Origin: Actinoplanes sp. NBC_00393
GTDB lineage: Bacteria > Actinomycetota > Actinomycetes > Mycobacteriales > Micromonosporaceae
DNA: 64,000 nt
Reading direction: 5' to 3'
NCBI RefSeq assembly: GCF_036053395.1
Contig: NZ_CP107942.1
Location: 6,342,501 to 6,406,500, forward strand
Of this stretch, positions 6,531-14,917 are shown one piece after another. A model generated the notes under the pieces. It saw only the letters and a list, made by a program, of their open reading frames with translations. It made no database searches and was not told the DNA's origin. The position numbers were made by a program, and so were the translations under genes. Position 1 is the first letter of the stretch. Each line of letters starts with the position of its first letter.

Positions 6531-8990
6531 ATGCGGCGAGATGACTCCGGCGACGGCGCCGGGCGGTCCGGAAGGATCCCTGCGGCGGAAGCCGCGGCAT
6601 TCGCACGCCCGGCCGACCTTTACGGGGGGACGGCCGTCGACGGACATTTCATTCCGCCGACGGCCGCCACGAACCAGCCGAAACCGGCGTCCGCCGCGAA
6701 TCAGGCGCGAGCTACGCCCCCTCCGAACGTGGCTGCTACCGGCGCTTCGGCCGCCCCTGATGCCGCGGCCACCGACCTCGCAGCCGCCAGCAGCGCGGCA
6801 GCGGCGATGAGTGCGGCCGCCGCCATGACCGCGACCGCAGCGACAGCCGCTGCCGAGGCCGCCGGGGCCGCTGCGACGGCGGCCGGAGCAGCTGCTGGAG
6901 GCTCCCGGGTCAGCCCGGCCGACGGCGCACACACGCCGCGCCGGGCCGGGATCTTCCGGGAAGTGCTCGCTGAAGCCACCGCGGCCGGCCCGACGTTGCA
7001 CCGCGGCGTGCTGACCAGCGGCTCCGCCGACCAGCTGGCGGCGCTGGTGGCCCGGGCCGCGCAGGTGCCCAGCGCCTGCATCCAGTTCGTCGAGGGCAGC
7101 CGGCTGCGCCTCTACGGCAGTTGGGGGATCTCCGCCGACTGGGAGGTGGTGGCCGAGACCGGGCTGGAGAACTCGCTCGGCGGCATGGTGGTCCGGACCG
7201 GCGTCGCGGTGATCATCAACGATGCGAGCAACGACGAGCGCGTACCGGACGGGGTGCTTGCCGCCGACGGTGGCGCCTACCTGGGGTATCCGGTGCATGA
7301 CCGGTTCGGGATGGTGCTCGGGGTGTGCTGCGCCTACGACCACCGGCCCCGGGAGTGGTCGCCGGATCAGATCACCGCGGTGGCCGAGGCTGCCGAGGTG
7401 GCGACGCTGCTGATCGGGGAGCAGCTGGCGCGCTACGAGCTCGAGCAGCAGCACCGGTTCCTGGACGCCGTGCTGGACAGCCTGCACGACGGGGTGACCG
7501 CCTGCGACGCCACCGGGCGGATCGTGTTCGTCAACGAGCGGATGCGGCGGCTCTGGGGTGACGGCACCGACCTGGCGTCCGGGCTGACCGACCCGACCGG
7601 CGCCCCGCTGACCCGCGACGATCTGGGGTTGAACCGGGCGCTGCGCGGCGAACGGATCCGGGACGAGCCGGTGGCGCTGGAGGGCCGCAGCCGGCGTACC
7701 CGGCATTTCCTGATGGATGCCCAGCCGATCCACGGGCTGGACGGCCGGGTGGTCGGCGCGGTGCAGGCCGTGCAGGACGTCACCCGGCAGCGGCGGGCCG
7801 AACGGTTCCGCAGCTGCGAGCTGGCCGTGACGACCGCGCTGGCCGGGGCGCCGAGCATCGAGGCGGCCGGGCCGCGCGTGCTGGAAGCCGTGGTGGCGAC
7901 CCTGGACTGGGTGCACGCCGAGTTGTGGATGGTCGACGGCGGGACGATCCGGCCGGCCGCGCGGTGGAGCGCCCCGGGCTGGCCGACCGGGATCGTGGTT
8001 CCGGAGAGCTTGCCGTACGGCCAGGGCCTCGCCGGTCGGGCCTGGCAGGTGGACAAGCCGCTCTGGATCCGGGACGTGGGCCGCCCGCAGAGCCTGATCT
8101 CGCCGACGATGGCGGCGGAGCGGCTGCACACCGCGCTGGCCATCCCGGTGCACGACGGGTCCGGCCCGATCGGGGTGCTGACCGTGTTCGCCGACGCGGT
8201 CGAGGATCCGGAGGACGAGCTGGTCGCGCTGATGTCCGGGATCGCCGCGCACCTCGGGCAGTTCGTGGAGCGGCGCCGGGTGGAGGATCTGCAGCGGCAG
8301 CTGACCCGGAGCAAGAACGAGTACCTGGCGCTGATCGGGCACGAGCTGCGCACCCCGCTCACGTCGATCAGCGCCTACACCGAGTTGCTGCGCGAGGCGG
8401 ACGAGGCGACCCTGGTCCGGGACGGGCCGCGGCTGATCCAGGTGATCGAGCGGAACACCACGCAACTGCGGGACATCATCAACGAGCTGCTCGAGTTGTC
8501 CGCGCTGGACGCGGGGCACGCGGACGTACGCCGTACCCCGATGGATCTTGCCGCAGTGGTCCGCGACGTGGTGGACCGCACCCGGGTCGCGATCGACGGC
8601 GCGCCCGTGGTGATCGACGCCGACCTGCCGGGTGAGCTGATCGTCCCCGGCGACCGGGACCGGCTGCGCCACATCGTGGAGAACCTGCTCGGCACCGCGG
8701 TCCGGTACAGCCCGGACGGCGGGCACGTCGAGGTGACGCTGCGCAGCACCGGGCGCGCCGCCGAGCTGGCGGTCTCGGACGCCGCGGCTGACGTGCCGCG
8801 GATCGAGCGGGAGCAGATGTTCACCGGCCTTTACCGGACCGCCCGCGGCCATGACCGGGTCTTGCCAGGCTCCGGGCTGGGCTTGACGCTGAGCCGTGCG
8901 GTGGTGGAGCGCCATCACGGCAGCATCGAGCTGACCGGCGGGGATGCGGGGACGACCGTGCTCATCCGGCTTCCGCTCGACGTCGGCTGA
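6531..8990 (+). CDS. GAF-PAS-GAF sensor histidine kinase
   Basis: 819 residues from the ATG with GGAGG six bases upstream. After an Ala-rich, probably disordered N-terminus (about 1-140) come a GAF domain (150-290), a PAS domain (300-415, FLDAVLDSLHDGVTACD), a second GAF (427-585), the dimerisation and phosphoacceptor helix with GHELRTPL (His near 603) and an ATPase domain (690-815). The N box (HIVENLL) and the G2 box (GSGLGL) are present, but the G1 box, normally DxGxG, reads SDAAADVP, so nucleotide binding may be altered. No membrane segments: a soluble sensor. No response regulator is adjacent, so the partner is unknown; signals could be small ligands or redox via GAF/PAS. Confidence 0.9.
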   Translation: MRRDDSGDGAGRSGRIPAAEAAAFARPADLYGGTAVDGHFIPPTAATNQPKPASAANQARATPPPNVAATGASAAPDAAATDLAAASSAAAAMSAAAAMTATAATAAAEAAGAAATAAGAAAGGSRVSPADGAHTPRRAGIFREVLAEATAAGPTLHRGVLTSGSADQLAALVARAAQVPSACIQFVEGSRLRLYGSWGISADWEVVAETGLENSLGGMVVRTGVAVIINDASNDERVPDGVLAADGGAYLGYPVHDRFGMVLGVCCAYDHRPREWSPDQITAVAEAAEVATLLIGEQLARYELEQQHRFLDAVLDSLHDGVTACDATGRIVFVNERMRRLWGDGTDLASGLTDPTGAPLTRDDLGLNRALRGERIRDEPVALEGRSRRTRHFLMDAQPIHGLDGRVVGAVQAVQDVTRQRRAERFRSCELAVTTALAGAPSIEAAGPRVLEAVVATLDWVHAELWMVDGGTIRPAARWSAPGWPTGIVVPESLPYGQGLAGRAWQVDKPLWIRDVGRPQSLISPTMAAERLHTALAIPVHDGSGPIGVLTVFADAVEDPEDELVALMSGIAAHLGQFVERRRVEDLQRQLTRSKNEYLALIGHELRTPLTSISAYTELLREADEATLVRDGPRLIQVIERNTTQLRDIINELLELSALDAGHADVRRTPMDLAAVVRDVVDRTRVAIDGAPVVIDADLPGELIVPGDRDRLRHIVENLLGTAVRYSPDGGHVEVTLRSTGRAAELAVSDAAADVPRIEREQMFTGLYRTARGHDRVLPGSGLGLTLSRAVVERHHGSIELTGGDAGTTVLIRLPLDVG

Positions 8991-8993
8991 TCG

Positions 8994-9578
8994 TTACGGG
9001 CCGGACCCACGGCGGCGTCGCTCGATCTCCCGCTGCACGAGTGGGTCCCACGTCCCGTTCCAGTCGTCCTGGGTGATCAGCGAAGGTGGGTCGGCGACGG
9101 TCGGGCGGCCGGTCTCGCGGTGGATGCGGGCCCGGGTGATCAGCACACCGGCGATCAGCACCAGCGTGCCGCCGATGCGCAGCGCCGTGTCGGCGAGCAC
9201 CGCGCCGTTGGTCGTCGAGGCCCACTGCGGCGCCAGGTAGGCGAGGACGATCAGGGCGAGGCTGAGCACGACGCCGCTGTAACCGGCCAGACCCGGCCCG
9301 GCGCGCGTCACCCGGTGGGCACTGATGATCCAGACGATCGTGCAGACGACGAGGCCGAAGACGCAGACCAGCCCGATCAGGCCGAGGAAGGAACTGCCGA
9401 CCGCGTAATAGGCCGACGCGGCCACCTCGTTCTGATTGATGCCGGTGCGGGCCGCGGACAGAGCGGCCAGACCCAGCGCGTTCGCCACGGCGACGGCCAC
9501 CACGAACACCACGCCGAAACGGATCACGCGCCGGGAGGCCAGCGCAAACATGCCGTCGGAATCCTCGAATCCGTGCAT
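8994..9578 (-). CDS. Four-helix membrane protein, hypothetical
   Basis: 194 residues starting at MHGFEDSDGMF, where a GGAGG lies five bases upstream; an in-frame ATG 15 codons earlier falls inside a palindrome and has no ribosome binding site. Four hydrophobic segments (for example FGVVFVVAVAVANALGLAAL near 25-45) are followed by a cytoplasmic tail rich in Arg and Glu. No family recognised. It converges with the histidine kinase gene, three bases apart, so the two share termination rather than function. Confidence 0.7.
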   Translation of the reverse strand: MHGFEDSDGMFALASRRVIRFGVVFVVAVAVANALGLAALSAARTGINQNEVAASAYYAVGSSFLGLIGLVCVFGLVVCTIVWIISAHRVTRAGPGLAGYSGVVLSLALIVLAYLAPQWASTTNGAVLADTALRIGGTLVLIAGVLITRARIHRETGRPTVADPPSLITQDDWNGTWDPLVQREIERRRRGSGP

Positions 9579-9590
9579 CAGCGCCTCCCC

Positions 9591-9626
9591 CGTGTGCCCC
9601 CGCACACATCGATACGGGGGCACACG
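9591..9626. promoter_or_regulatory. 12-bp perfect inverted repeat upstream of the membrane protein gene
   Basis: CGTGTGCCCCCG (9591-9602) is repeated inverted at 9615-9626 around 12 bases. It lies 13 bases upstream of the membrane protein start and 22 bases past the end of the gamma-glutamyltransferase gene, both on the minus strand. It may be an operator or the upstream gene's terminator; there is no T-run. Confidence 0.5.
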
Positions 9627-9648
9627 CTAGCAAGAGGGTCCGACAGGA

Positions 9649-11442
9649 TCAGCGGGCCGGACGAACCACCCCGGCCGCCCCGCCGCCGCGGCGGACCGGT
9701 TCGGAGGAGGCGATGAAGCCGCCGCCACGGGTGAATTCGATCGCGGTGGCCGCCCCCAGCTCGGCCACGTCCGGACCGAAGGTGTGGCCCAGCGCGGTGA
9801 GCGCCGGCCCATACTGGGCGCGGAACGCCGGCTCGGCCTGGATGCCGGCGGTGTTGCGCTGCGAGGCCCGCGGCGCGGCCATCGCCTCCGGCAGCGTCAT
9901 GCCCAGGTCGACCCGGTTGACCAGCATCTGGAGCACGGTGGTGATGATGGTCGCGCCACCCGGCGAGCCGAGCGCCAGGAACGGCTTGCCGTCCTTGAGC
10001 ACGATGGTCGGCGACATCGAACTGCGCGGCCGCTTGTTCGGGCCGGGCAGGTTGGGGTCGGGCGCGTCGCCCTGGGTCGGCGCGAAGTTGAAGTCGGTCA
10101 GCTCGTTGTTGAGAACGAAACCACGGCCCGGTACGACCATCGCGTTCCCACCGGTCGCCTCGATGGTGAAGGTGTACTCGACGATGTTGCCCCACTTGTC
10201 GGCGACGGTGAGGTTGGTCGTGCTCTGCCCCTGCTCGGTCGGTCCGCCGACGGCGGCCGGCGTGCAGCCGGTGGCGTTGATGTCACCGGGCTGGACCGGC
10301 TTGGTGAGCGCCTTGCCCGGGTCGATCTGACAGGCCCGCTGCTTCGCCCAGCGATCGGAGAGCAGTCGCTTGATGGTCCGCTGCGGGGTGTCCGCGCCGA
10401 CGTAGCGGTTGCGGTCGGCGAAGGCGAGGGCCGACGCCTCGAGGTAGTAGTGCAGCTTCTCGGTGGTCCCGGCCGAGGTGGGCAGCCCCTTCTCGATGAT
10501 GTTGAGGGCCTCACCGACCGCGGTGCCGCCGCTGGATGGCGTGTTCATGCCGTAGACCGTCAGCCCGCGGTAGTCGGAACGCACCGGGTCCGGGTAGCGC
10601 AGCCGGTAACCGGCCAGGTCGGCGCGGGTCAGGGCGCCGGGCCGAATCGGGTACGCCCACTCGCCGATCGGATCGTCGGCGATCGGCGGGTTCTGCACGG
10701 TCTCGATCAGGTCCGCTCCGATCGCCCCGCGGTAGAAGACGTCGGTGCCCTTGCGCGCGATCAGCCGGTAGGTGGCGGCCAGGTCCGGGTTCCGCTGGAT
10801 CGTGCCGACCGCGGGCGGAGCACCGCCGGGCAGGTAGAGCTCGCTGGTCGAGCTGAACTGGCCGAACGCGGGCGCGATGGCGGCGATCTGCTGGTTGAAC
10901 GTCGCGTCGACGACGAATCCCTGCTCGGCGACCCGGGCGGCCGGCTGGAGCAGGCTGCCCAGCGACCGGGTGCCCCACTTGCGGGCGGCGGACTCCCAGG
11001 TGGCGAGCGTGCCGGGCGCGCCGACCGACAGCCCGCTGACCCGGGCCTCGTTGAAGTCGTACGGCAACCCGTCGGCCGGATCGATGAAGAGTCGCTCGGT
11101 CGCCGACGCCGGCGCGGTCTCCCGCCCGTCGATGGTGGAGATCGCACGGCGCTTGGCGTCGTAGTAGACGAAGAAGCCGCCGCCCCCGATCCCGGCCGAG
11201 AACGGCTCGGTGACGCCGAGCGTGGCGGCGGCCGCGATGGCGGCGTCCACCGCGTTGCCACCGCGCCGCAGCACGTCCAGGCCGACGGCGGTGGCGTTGG
11301 CGTCGACGGTGGCGACCGCGCCGCCGTATCCGGTGGCGGTCGGCCCGAGGGCCGTGTTCCCGCCCGCGGTGGCGGGTGGGGACGCGGCCACGACCCCCAG
11401 GGTGGTCAGTGACAGCGCTGTCAGTGCGGGCAGGAACCGCAT
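9649..11442 (-). CDS. ggt: Gamma-glutamyltransferase
   Basis: 597 residues. The enzyme hydrolyses or transfers the gamma-glutamyl group of glutathione and related amides after cleaving itself into two subunits. A signal peptide (MRFLPALTALSLT to ATAGG) marks it as exported. Family marks: GGNAVDAAIAAA and GIGGGGFF early, MNTPSSGGTAVGE in the middle, the autoprocessing site around STTNLTVADKWGN where the second threonine becomes the new N-terminus and nucleophile, and LGSPGGATI near the end. The ATG has GGAGG four bases upstream; the open frame continues into the next gene's antisense but that part is not real. Downstream partner of the peptidase gene at 11520-13064, and both could serve peptide scavenging outside the cell. 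Confidence 0.92.
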   Translation of the reverse strand: MRFLPALTALSLTTLGVVAASPPATAGGNTALGPTATGYGGAVATVDANATAVGLDVLRRGGNAVDAAIAAAATLGVTEPFSAGIGGGGFFVYYDAKRRAISTIDGRETAPASATERLFIDPADGLPYDFNEARVSGLSVGAPGTLATWESAARKWGTRSLGSLLQPAARVAEQGFVVDATFNQQIAAIAPAFGQFSSTSELYLPGGAPPAVGTIQRNPDLAATYRLIARKGTDVFYRGAIGADLIETVQNPPIADDPIGEWAYPIRPGALTRADLAGYRLRYPDPVRSDYRGLTVYGMNTPSSGGTAVGEALNIIEKGLPTSAGTTEKLHYYLEASALAFADRNRYVGADTPQRTIKRLLSDRWAKQRACQIDPGKALTKPVQPGDINATGCTPAAVGGPTEQGQSTTNLTVADKWGNIVEYTFTIEATGGNAMVVPGRGFVLNNELTDFNFAPTQGDAPDPNLPGPNKRPRSSMSPTIVLKDGKPFLALGSPGGATIITTVLQMLVNRVDLGMTLPEAMAAPRASQRNTAGIQAEPAFRAQYGPALTALGHTFGPDVAELGAATAIEFTRGGGFIASSEPVRRGGGAAGVVRPAR

Positions 11443-11519
11443 CGGCCCTCCAGGTCGGACAGTGTCGGTTGTCAATTCCCTGCCTACCCGTGTTGAAGGG
11501 CTGGCACAACCGCTGGTGC

Positions 11520-13064
11520 TCAGCCGACGCCGTACGGTTCCGGCTCGATCGCCGGGCAGGTCGCCCCGGCCGCGGGCAGGCTCAGGTCGGTCAGATAACG
11601 ATCCACCGCCCCGCTCACGCACTCGCTGTGGTCGTAGGTGACGTGCCCCCACCCCTGGTAGGTGAGCAGCCGGGCGGACGGCCCCAGTTGCTGGGCGACC
11701 TGGCGGGCCCAGACGTACGCGGTGGCCGGGTCGTGCCGGGAGTTGACCAGCAGCACCGGCCCGGCTGCCTTCGCGATCGGGCGCTGCGGGTTGACCGGCG
11801 GGGTGGGCCAGCCCAGGCAGCCGGCCGCGGCGGTCAGGGCCAGCGGGGAGGCGAGCATCTGCGGTGCCCGTACGGCGAGCCCCCGCAACCGTGCCCGATA
11901 GCCGGCATACCCACCCATCGGCAGCGACCAGTCCTGACAGACCACCGCCGGAAAGCTGTGCGGGGTGAGGTCGACCGGTGTGCTGCCCACCCGTGGCCCG
12001 GCCGGCGCCGGCTCGTACGCCTCCTTCAGGTAGTGCGCGAAGGAGTACCACTGCGGGTCGTAGAAGGCGCTGAACGCCGCCGAGATCAGGTCCCAGACGC
12101 GCAGGCGGGCCGGCGGGTCGTACGGATCGGCCAGGGTTCCGGCCTCGGCCCGTTTCATCAGCGCGGCCCAGATCGCCTTGATGTCGCGGCCCCGCAGCGC
12201 GCACTTGTCGTCCCGCGCACACCAGGCGACGAACTGCTCGAAGGCGTTCTGGGCGGCCTCGGCCGACTGGGTCAGGAAGGCGTCGACGCCGGCGCTGTGG
12301 TCCATCACGCTGTCCAGGACCAGGCCGCGCAGCCGCGCGGGGTAGAGCTCGCCGTAGAGCTGGCCGAGCATCGTGCCGTACGAGGCGCCGTAGAAGTTGA
12401 TTTTCTGTTCGCCGAGGGCTACGCGCAGCGCCTCCATGTCGTGGACCACGCTGGCCGTGTCCGCGTGGTGGAACGCCGGGCCGGACCGTGCCGCGCAGTC
12501 GGCGGCCAGCCGCTGGTTGAAGACGGCGATCCGGCCGAACTCGGCCTCGGTGGCCGGCAACGGCGACGGCTTGGTGTCGACCAGCTTCTGGTCGCAGAGG
12601 ACCGGTGAGCTGCGGCCCACCCCGCGCGGGTCGAGGCCGACGATGTCGAACCGGTCGGTGACCTCGGCGGTGAAGAACTCGGTGTCCAGGGCCATGTTCA
12701 CCGCGGAGGCGCCCGGACCGCCGGGGTTGACCATCAGGACGCCGAGCCGGCGGGCCGGGTCGGCGGCCGGGCGGCGGGCCAGGGCCACCTCGATCTGCGG
12801 CCCGTACGGCCGGGTCCAGTCGGCCGGCACGCGCATCGTCCCGCACTGCACCTGCTCGTCCTCGACGCAGGGCTCCCAGGCGATGGTCGCGGTGCCGCCG
12901 TACCGGGTGCGCGGCGGCACGCCCATCCCCGGCTCGGCCCCGGCCGGCTGTGGCGCGTACCCGAAAAGGGTGGTGAGGGTGAGGATCGCGACCGTGACCG
13001 GCCGTGCCAAAGCTCGCAAAACCCGACTCCGCCCTGCGCGGCCACCGCACCGCGCGGCCCTCAT
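11520..13064 (-). CDS. Secreted tripeptidyl-aminopeptidase-like alpha/beta hydrolase
   Basis: 514 residues from MRAARCGG, whose Arg-rich start and hydrophobic stretch to QPAGAEPG form a signal peptide; a 14-codon longer start at 13106 is possible and neither has a clear ribosome binding site. Catalytic elements of peptidase family S33: GLDPRGVGRSS, the nucleophile elbow GASYGT, a C-terminal TAP-like domain with HDPATAY (Asp) and GHVTY (His). Streptomyces homologues release tripeptides from protein N-termini. It is followed 78 bases later by the ggt gene on the same strand, consistent with an exported peptide-degrading pair. Confidence 0.87.
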   Translation of the reverse strand: MRAARCGGRAGRSRVLRALARPVTVAILTLTTLFGYAPQPAGAEPGMGVPPRTRYGGTATIAWEPCVEDEQVQCGTMRVPADWTRPYGPQIEVALARRPAADPARRLGVLMVNPGGPGASAVNMALDTEFFTAEVTDRFDIVGLDPRGVGRSSPVLCDQKLVDTKPSPLPATEAEFGRIAVFNQRLAADCAARSGPAFHHADTASVVHDMEALRVALGEQKINFYGASYGTMLGQLYGELYPARLRGLVLDSVMDHSAGVDAFLTQSAEAAQNAFEQFVAWCARDDKCALRGRDIKAIWAALMKRAEAGTLADPYDPPARLRVWDLISAAFSAFYDPQWYSFAHYLKEAYEPAPAGPRVGSTPVDLTPHSFPAVVCQDWSLPMGGYAGYRARLRGLAVRAPQMLASPLALTAAAGCLGWPTPPVNPQRPIAKAAGPVLLVNSRHDPATAYVWARQVAQQLGPSARLLTYQGWGHVTYDHSECVSGAVDRYLTDLSLPAAGATCPAIEPEPYGVG

Positions 13065-13158
13065 CTTGGGCCGGATCACTGCGCCGAATCCGGCAAACAG
13101 CGACATTTAACGCAGACGAAGAAGGCCCGGGAGGGTGCGGCGTGGCACCTTTGGAGTC

Positions 13159-14265
13159 ATGAACGCAGCCCGCCTGGTTCTCGCGGCGACCGGCGTCGCC
13201 GTCCTCACCGCTTGCTCCTCCGACGGCACGGCGACCCCGCCCACCGTGGAACCGGTGCCGACCGTCTCCGCACCGGCGTCAGTAGCGGCGAGCGCCCCCG
13301 CGCCCACCGGCACGCCCGACCTCACCGATCCGCAGACCGTGGCGTCCGGGCTGGACGTGCCCTGGGGCCTGGCCTTCCTGCCGGACGGCAGCGCACTGGC
13401 GGCGGAACGCGACACCGGCCGGATCCTGCAGGTCAAGCCGGGCGCCGAGCCGCGCGAGGTGTACCGGGTGGCCGGTGTGGACGCCGGCGGCGAGGGTGGC
13501 CTGCTGGGCCTGGCGGTCGCGGCCGATCACGCCGAGACAGATCTGGTGTACGCCTACTTCACCGCATCCGGCGACAACCGGATCGTCCGGTTCAAGCTGA
13601 GCGGCGGCGAGCCGGAAGTGATCTTCGACGGCATCGAGAAGGGCTCACGGCACAACGGCGGGCGGATCGCGTTCGGCCCGGACCGGATGCTCTACGTCGG
13701 GACCGGCGACGCCGGCGACGAGCCGCGCTCACAGGACCGCGCGGACCCGAGCGGCAAGATCCTGCGGCTCACGCCGGACGGCGAGCCTGCGCCGGGCAAC
13801 CCGTGGGCGGGCTCACCGGTCTGGAGCCTGGGCCACCGCAACGTGCAGGGCCTGGCCTGGGACGCGCAGGGCCGGATGTACGGCGTCGAGTTCGGCCAGA
13901 ACACCTGGGACGAGGTGAACGTCATCGAGAAGGGCAAGAACTACGGCTGGCCCGAGGTGGAGGGCCGCGGCGACGACGACCGGTACGTCAACCCGATCGT
14001 GCAGTGGACGACCGACGAGGCGTCCCCGAGCGGGGCCGCCGTCTCCGGTGACACGTTGTACGTCGCCGCGCTGCGCGGTGAACGGCTGTGGAGGGTGCCG
14101 CTCGGCGGGGGAAGCACCGAGGCGAAGTTCAGCGGTGAGTACGGGAGGCTGCGCACGGTCGCCGTGGCGCCGGACGGTTCGTTGTGGTTGACCACGTCGA
14201 ACACCGACGGCCGCGGCGACGCGCGCGATGGTGACGACCGGATCCTGCGTTTCCCGGTGCGATGA
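13159..14265 (+). CDS. PQQ-type sugar dehydrogenase lipoprotein (glucose/sorbosone dehydrogenase family)
   Basis: 368 residues starting at MNAARLVL; the short signal sequence ends in the lipobox LTAC, so the protein is lipid-anchored outside the membrane. A Pro/Thr/Ala-rich linker precedes a six-bladed propeller of the soluble aldose dehydrogenase (YliI-like) type: VPWGLAFLPDG, EGGLLGLAV, NGGRIAFGPDR, LGHRNVQGLAWD and NYGWPEVEG are the usual landmarks, with the last His/Asn/Arg segments forming the PQQ and calcium site. The oxidised sugar is unknown. It is transcribed divergently from the peptidase gene. Confidence 0.88.
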   Translation: MNAARLVLAATGVAVLTACSSDGTATPPTVEPVPTVSAPASVAASAPAPTGTPDLTDPQTVASGLDVPWGLAFLPDGSALAAERDTGRILQVKPGAEPREVYRVAGVDAGGEGGLLGLAVAADHAETDLVYAYFTASGDNRIVRFKLSGGEPEVIFDGIEKGSRHNGGRIAFGPDRMLYVGTGDAGDEPRSQDRADPSGKILRLTPDGEPAPGNPWAGSPVWSLGHRNVQGLAWDAQGRMYGVEFGQNTWDEVNVIEKGKNYGWPEVEGRGDDDRYVNPIVQWTTDEASPSGAAVSGDTLYVAALRGERLWRVPLGGGSTEAKFSGEYGRLRTVAVAPDGSLWLTTSNTDGRGDARDGDDRILRFPVR

Positions 14266-14268
14266 CGA

Positions 14269-14520
14269 TCAGCCGCGGGGTGGCAGCTGGGGCAACGACG
14301 AGATGGCGCTGGCGTACTGCGCCACCTGTCGTTTGTTGGGCACCACCCCGTAAACGCGGAGCTGGTCCTGGATGGCCTGTTTCACGATGTCCTCGGACTG
14401 ACCGCGGTGGGTCTCCATGACCCGGTTGACGACGTAGTCGACTCGTAGTTGGACCTGCCAGCCGGCGGCGCGGCGGCCGCCATAGCTGGCGAGGCTGCTG
14501 ACTGAGGCAAGGGGTTCCAT
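14269..14520 (-). CDS. Small conserved hypothetical protein, 83 residues
   Basis: Starts at MEPLASVSS; longer in-frame starts lie inside or antisense to the next gene. The product is soluble, with a helical centre (TQ-rich: HRGQSEDIVKQAIQDQLR) and a Pro-rich end (LPQLPPRG). I have the impression that such proteins are widespread in actinobacteria but cannot name a family. It is the last gene of the minus-strand run with the symporter and converges with the sugar dehydrogenase gene three bases away. Confidence 0.6.
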   Translation of the reverse strand: MEPLASVSSLASYGGRRAAGWQVQLRVDYVVNRVMETHRGQSEDIVKQAIQDQLRVYGVVPNKRQVAQYASAISSLPQLPPRG

Positions 14521-14606
14521 GCCCGGGTTATCGGTTGCCGGGGTGGTGCTCTTGACGATTCGCGGGCGTGCAACGGAACGGCACCCGGTCGGCACCGTCC
14601 CGGCCA

Positions 14607-14906
14607 TCAGGACTCGCGGGCCGCCCGCTCGTCCGGCGGCAACTCGTCCTCCACGTCCGGATCGCGCGGCGGGGCCGGCGGGTTGAGCTTGAGCCAGAGC
14701 AGCATGAACGCGCCCAGCGCGAGCATCGCCAGGCCCATCCACAGATTGATCCGTACGCCCTGCGCCTTCTCGATGTCGGCCGGGCTGTCGAAGATCCCGA
14801 TCAGCGTGACGATCACGCCGTAGAGGATGAACAGGCCACCGATCACACTGCGGACGTCGAAGAGCCGGGCGGCGGTGGCCACCTTCTCCTCATTCTTGTC
14901 AGTCAT
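14607..14906 (-). CDS. Two-helix membrane protein, symporter partner
   Basis: 99 residues with GGAGAGG upstream of the ATG. Two transmembrane segments (GGLFILYGVIVTLIGIF near 26-42; LWMGLAMLALGAFMLLWL near 57-74) and a charged Pro/Asp/Glu-rich tail. It begins 11 bases after the sodium/solute symporter stop, the same arrangement as the small accessory membrane proteins (YjcH-like) that accompany acetate-type symporters. Likely stabilises or modulates the transporter; that role is inferred from position and topology. Confidence 0.75.
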   Translation of the reverse strand: MTDKNEEKVATAARLFDVRSVIGGLFILYGVIVTLIGIFDSPADIEKAQGVRINLWMGLAMLALGAFMLLWLKLNPPAPPRDPDVEDELPPDERAARES

Positions 14907-14917
14907 CGGGCCTCTCC

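Noticed and set aside
9649..13050. A 1133-codon continuous frame that could be a peptidase-GGT fusion
   Set aside because: The upstream part is a shifted frame through the peptidase gene; GGT has its own signal peptide, ATG and GGAGG at 11442.
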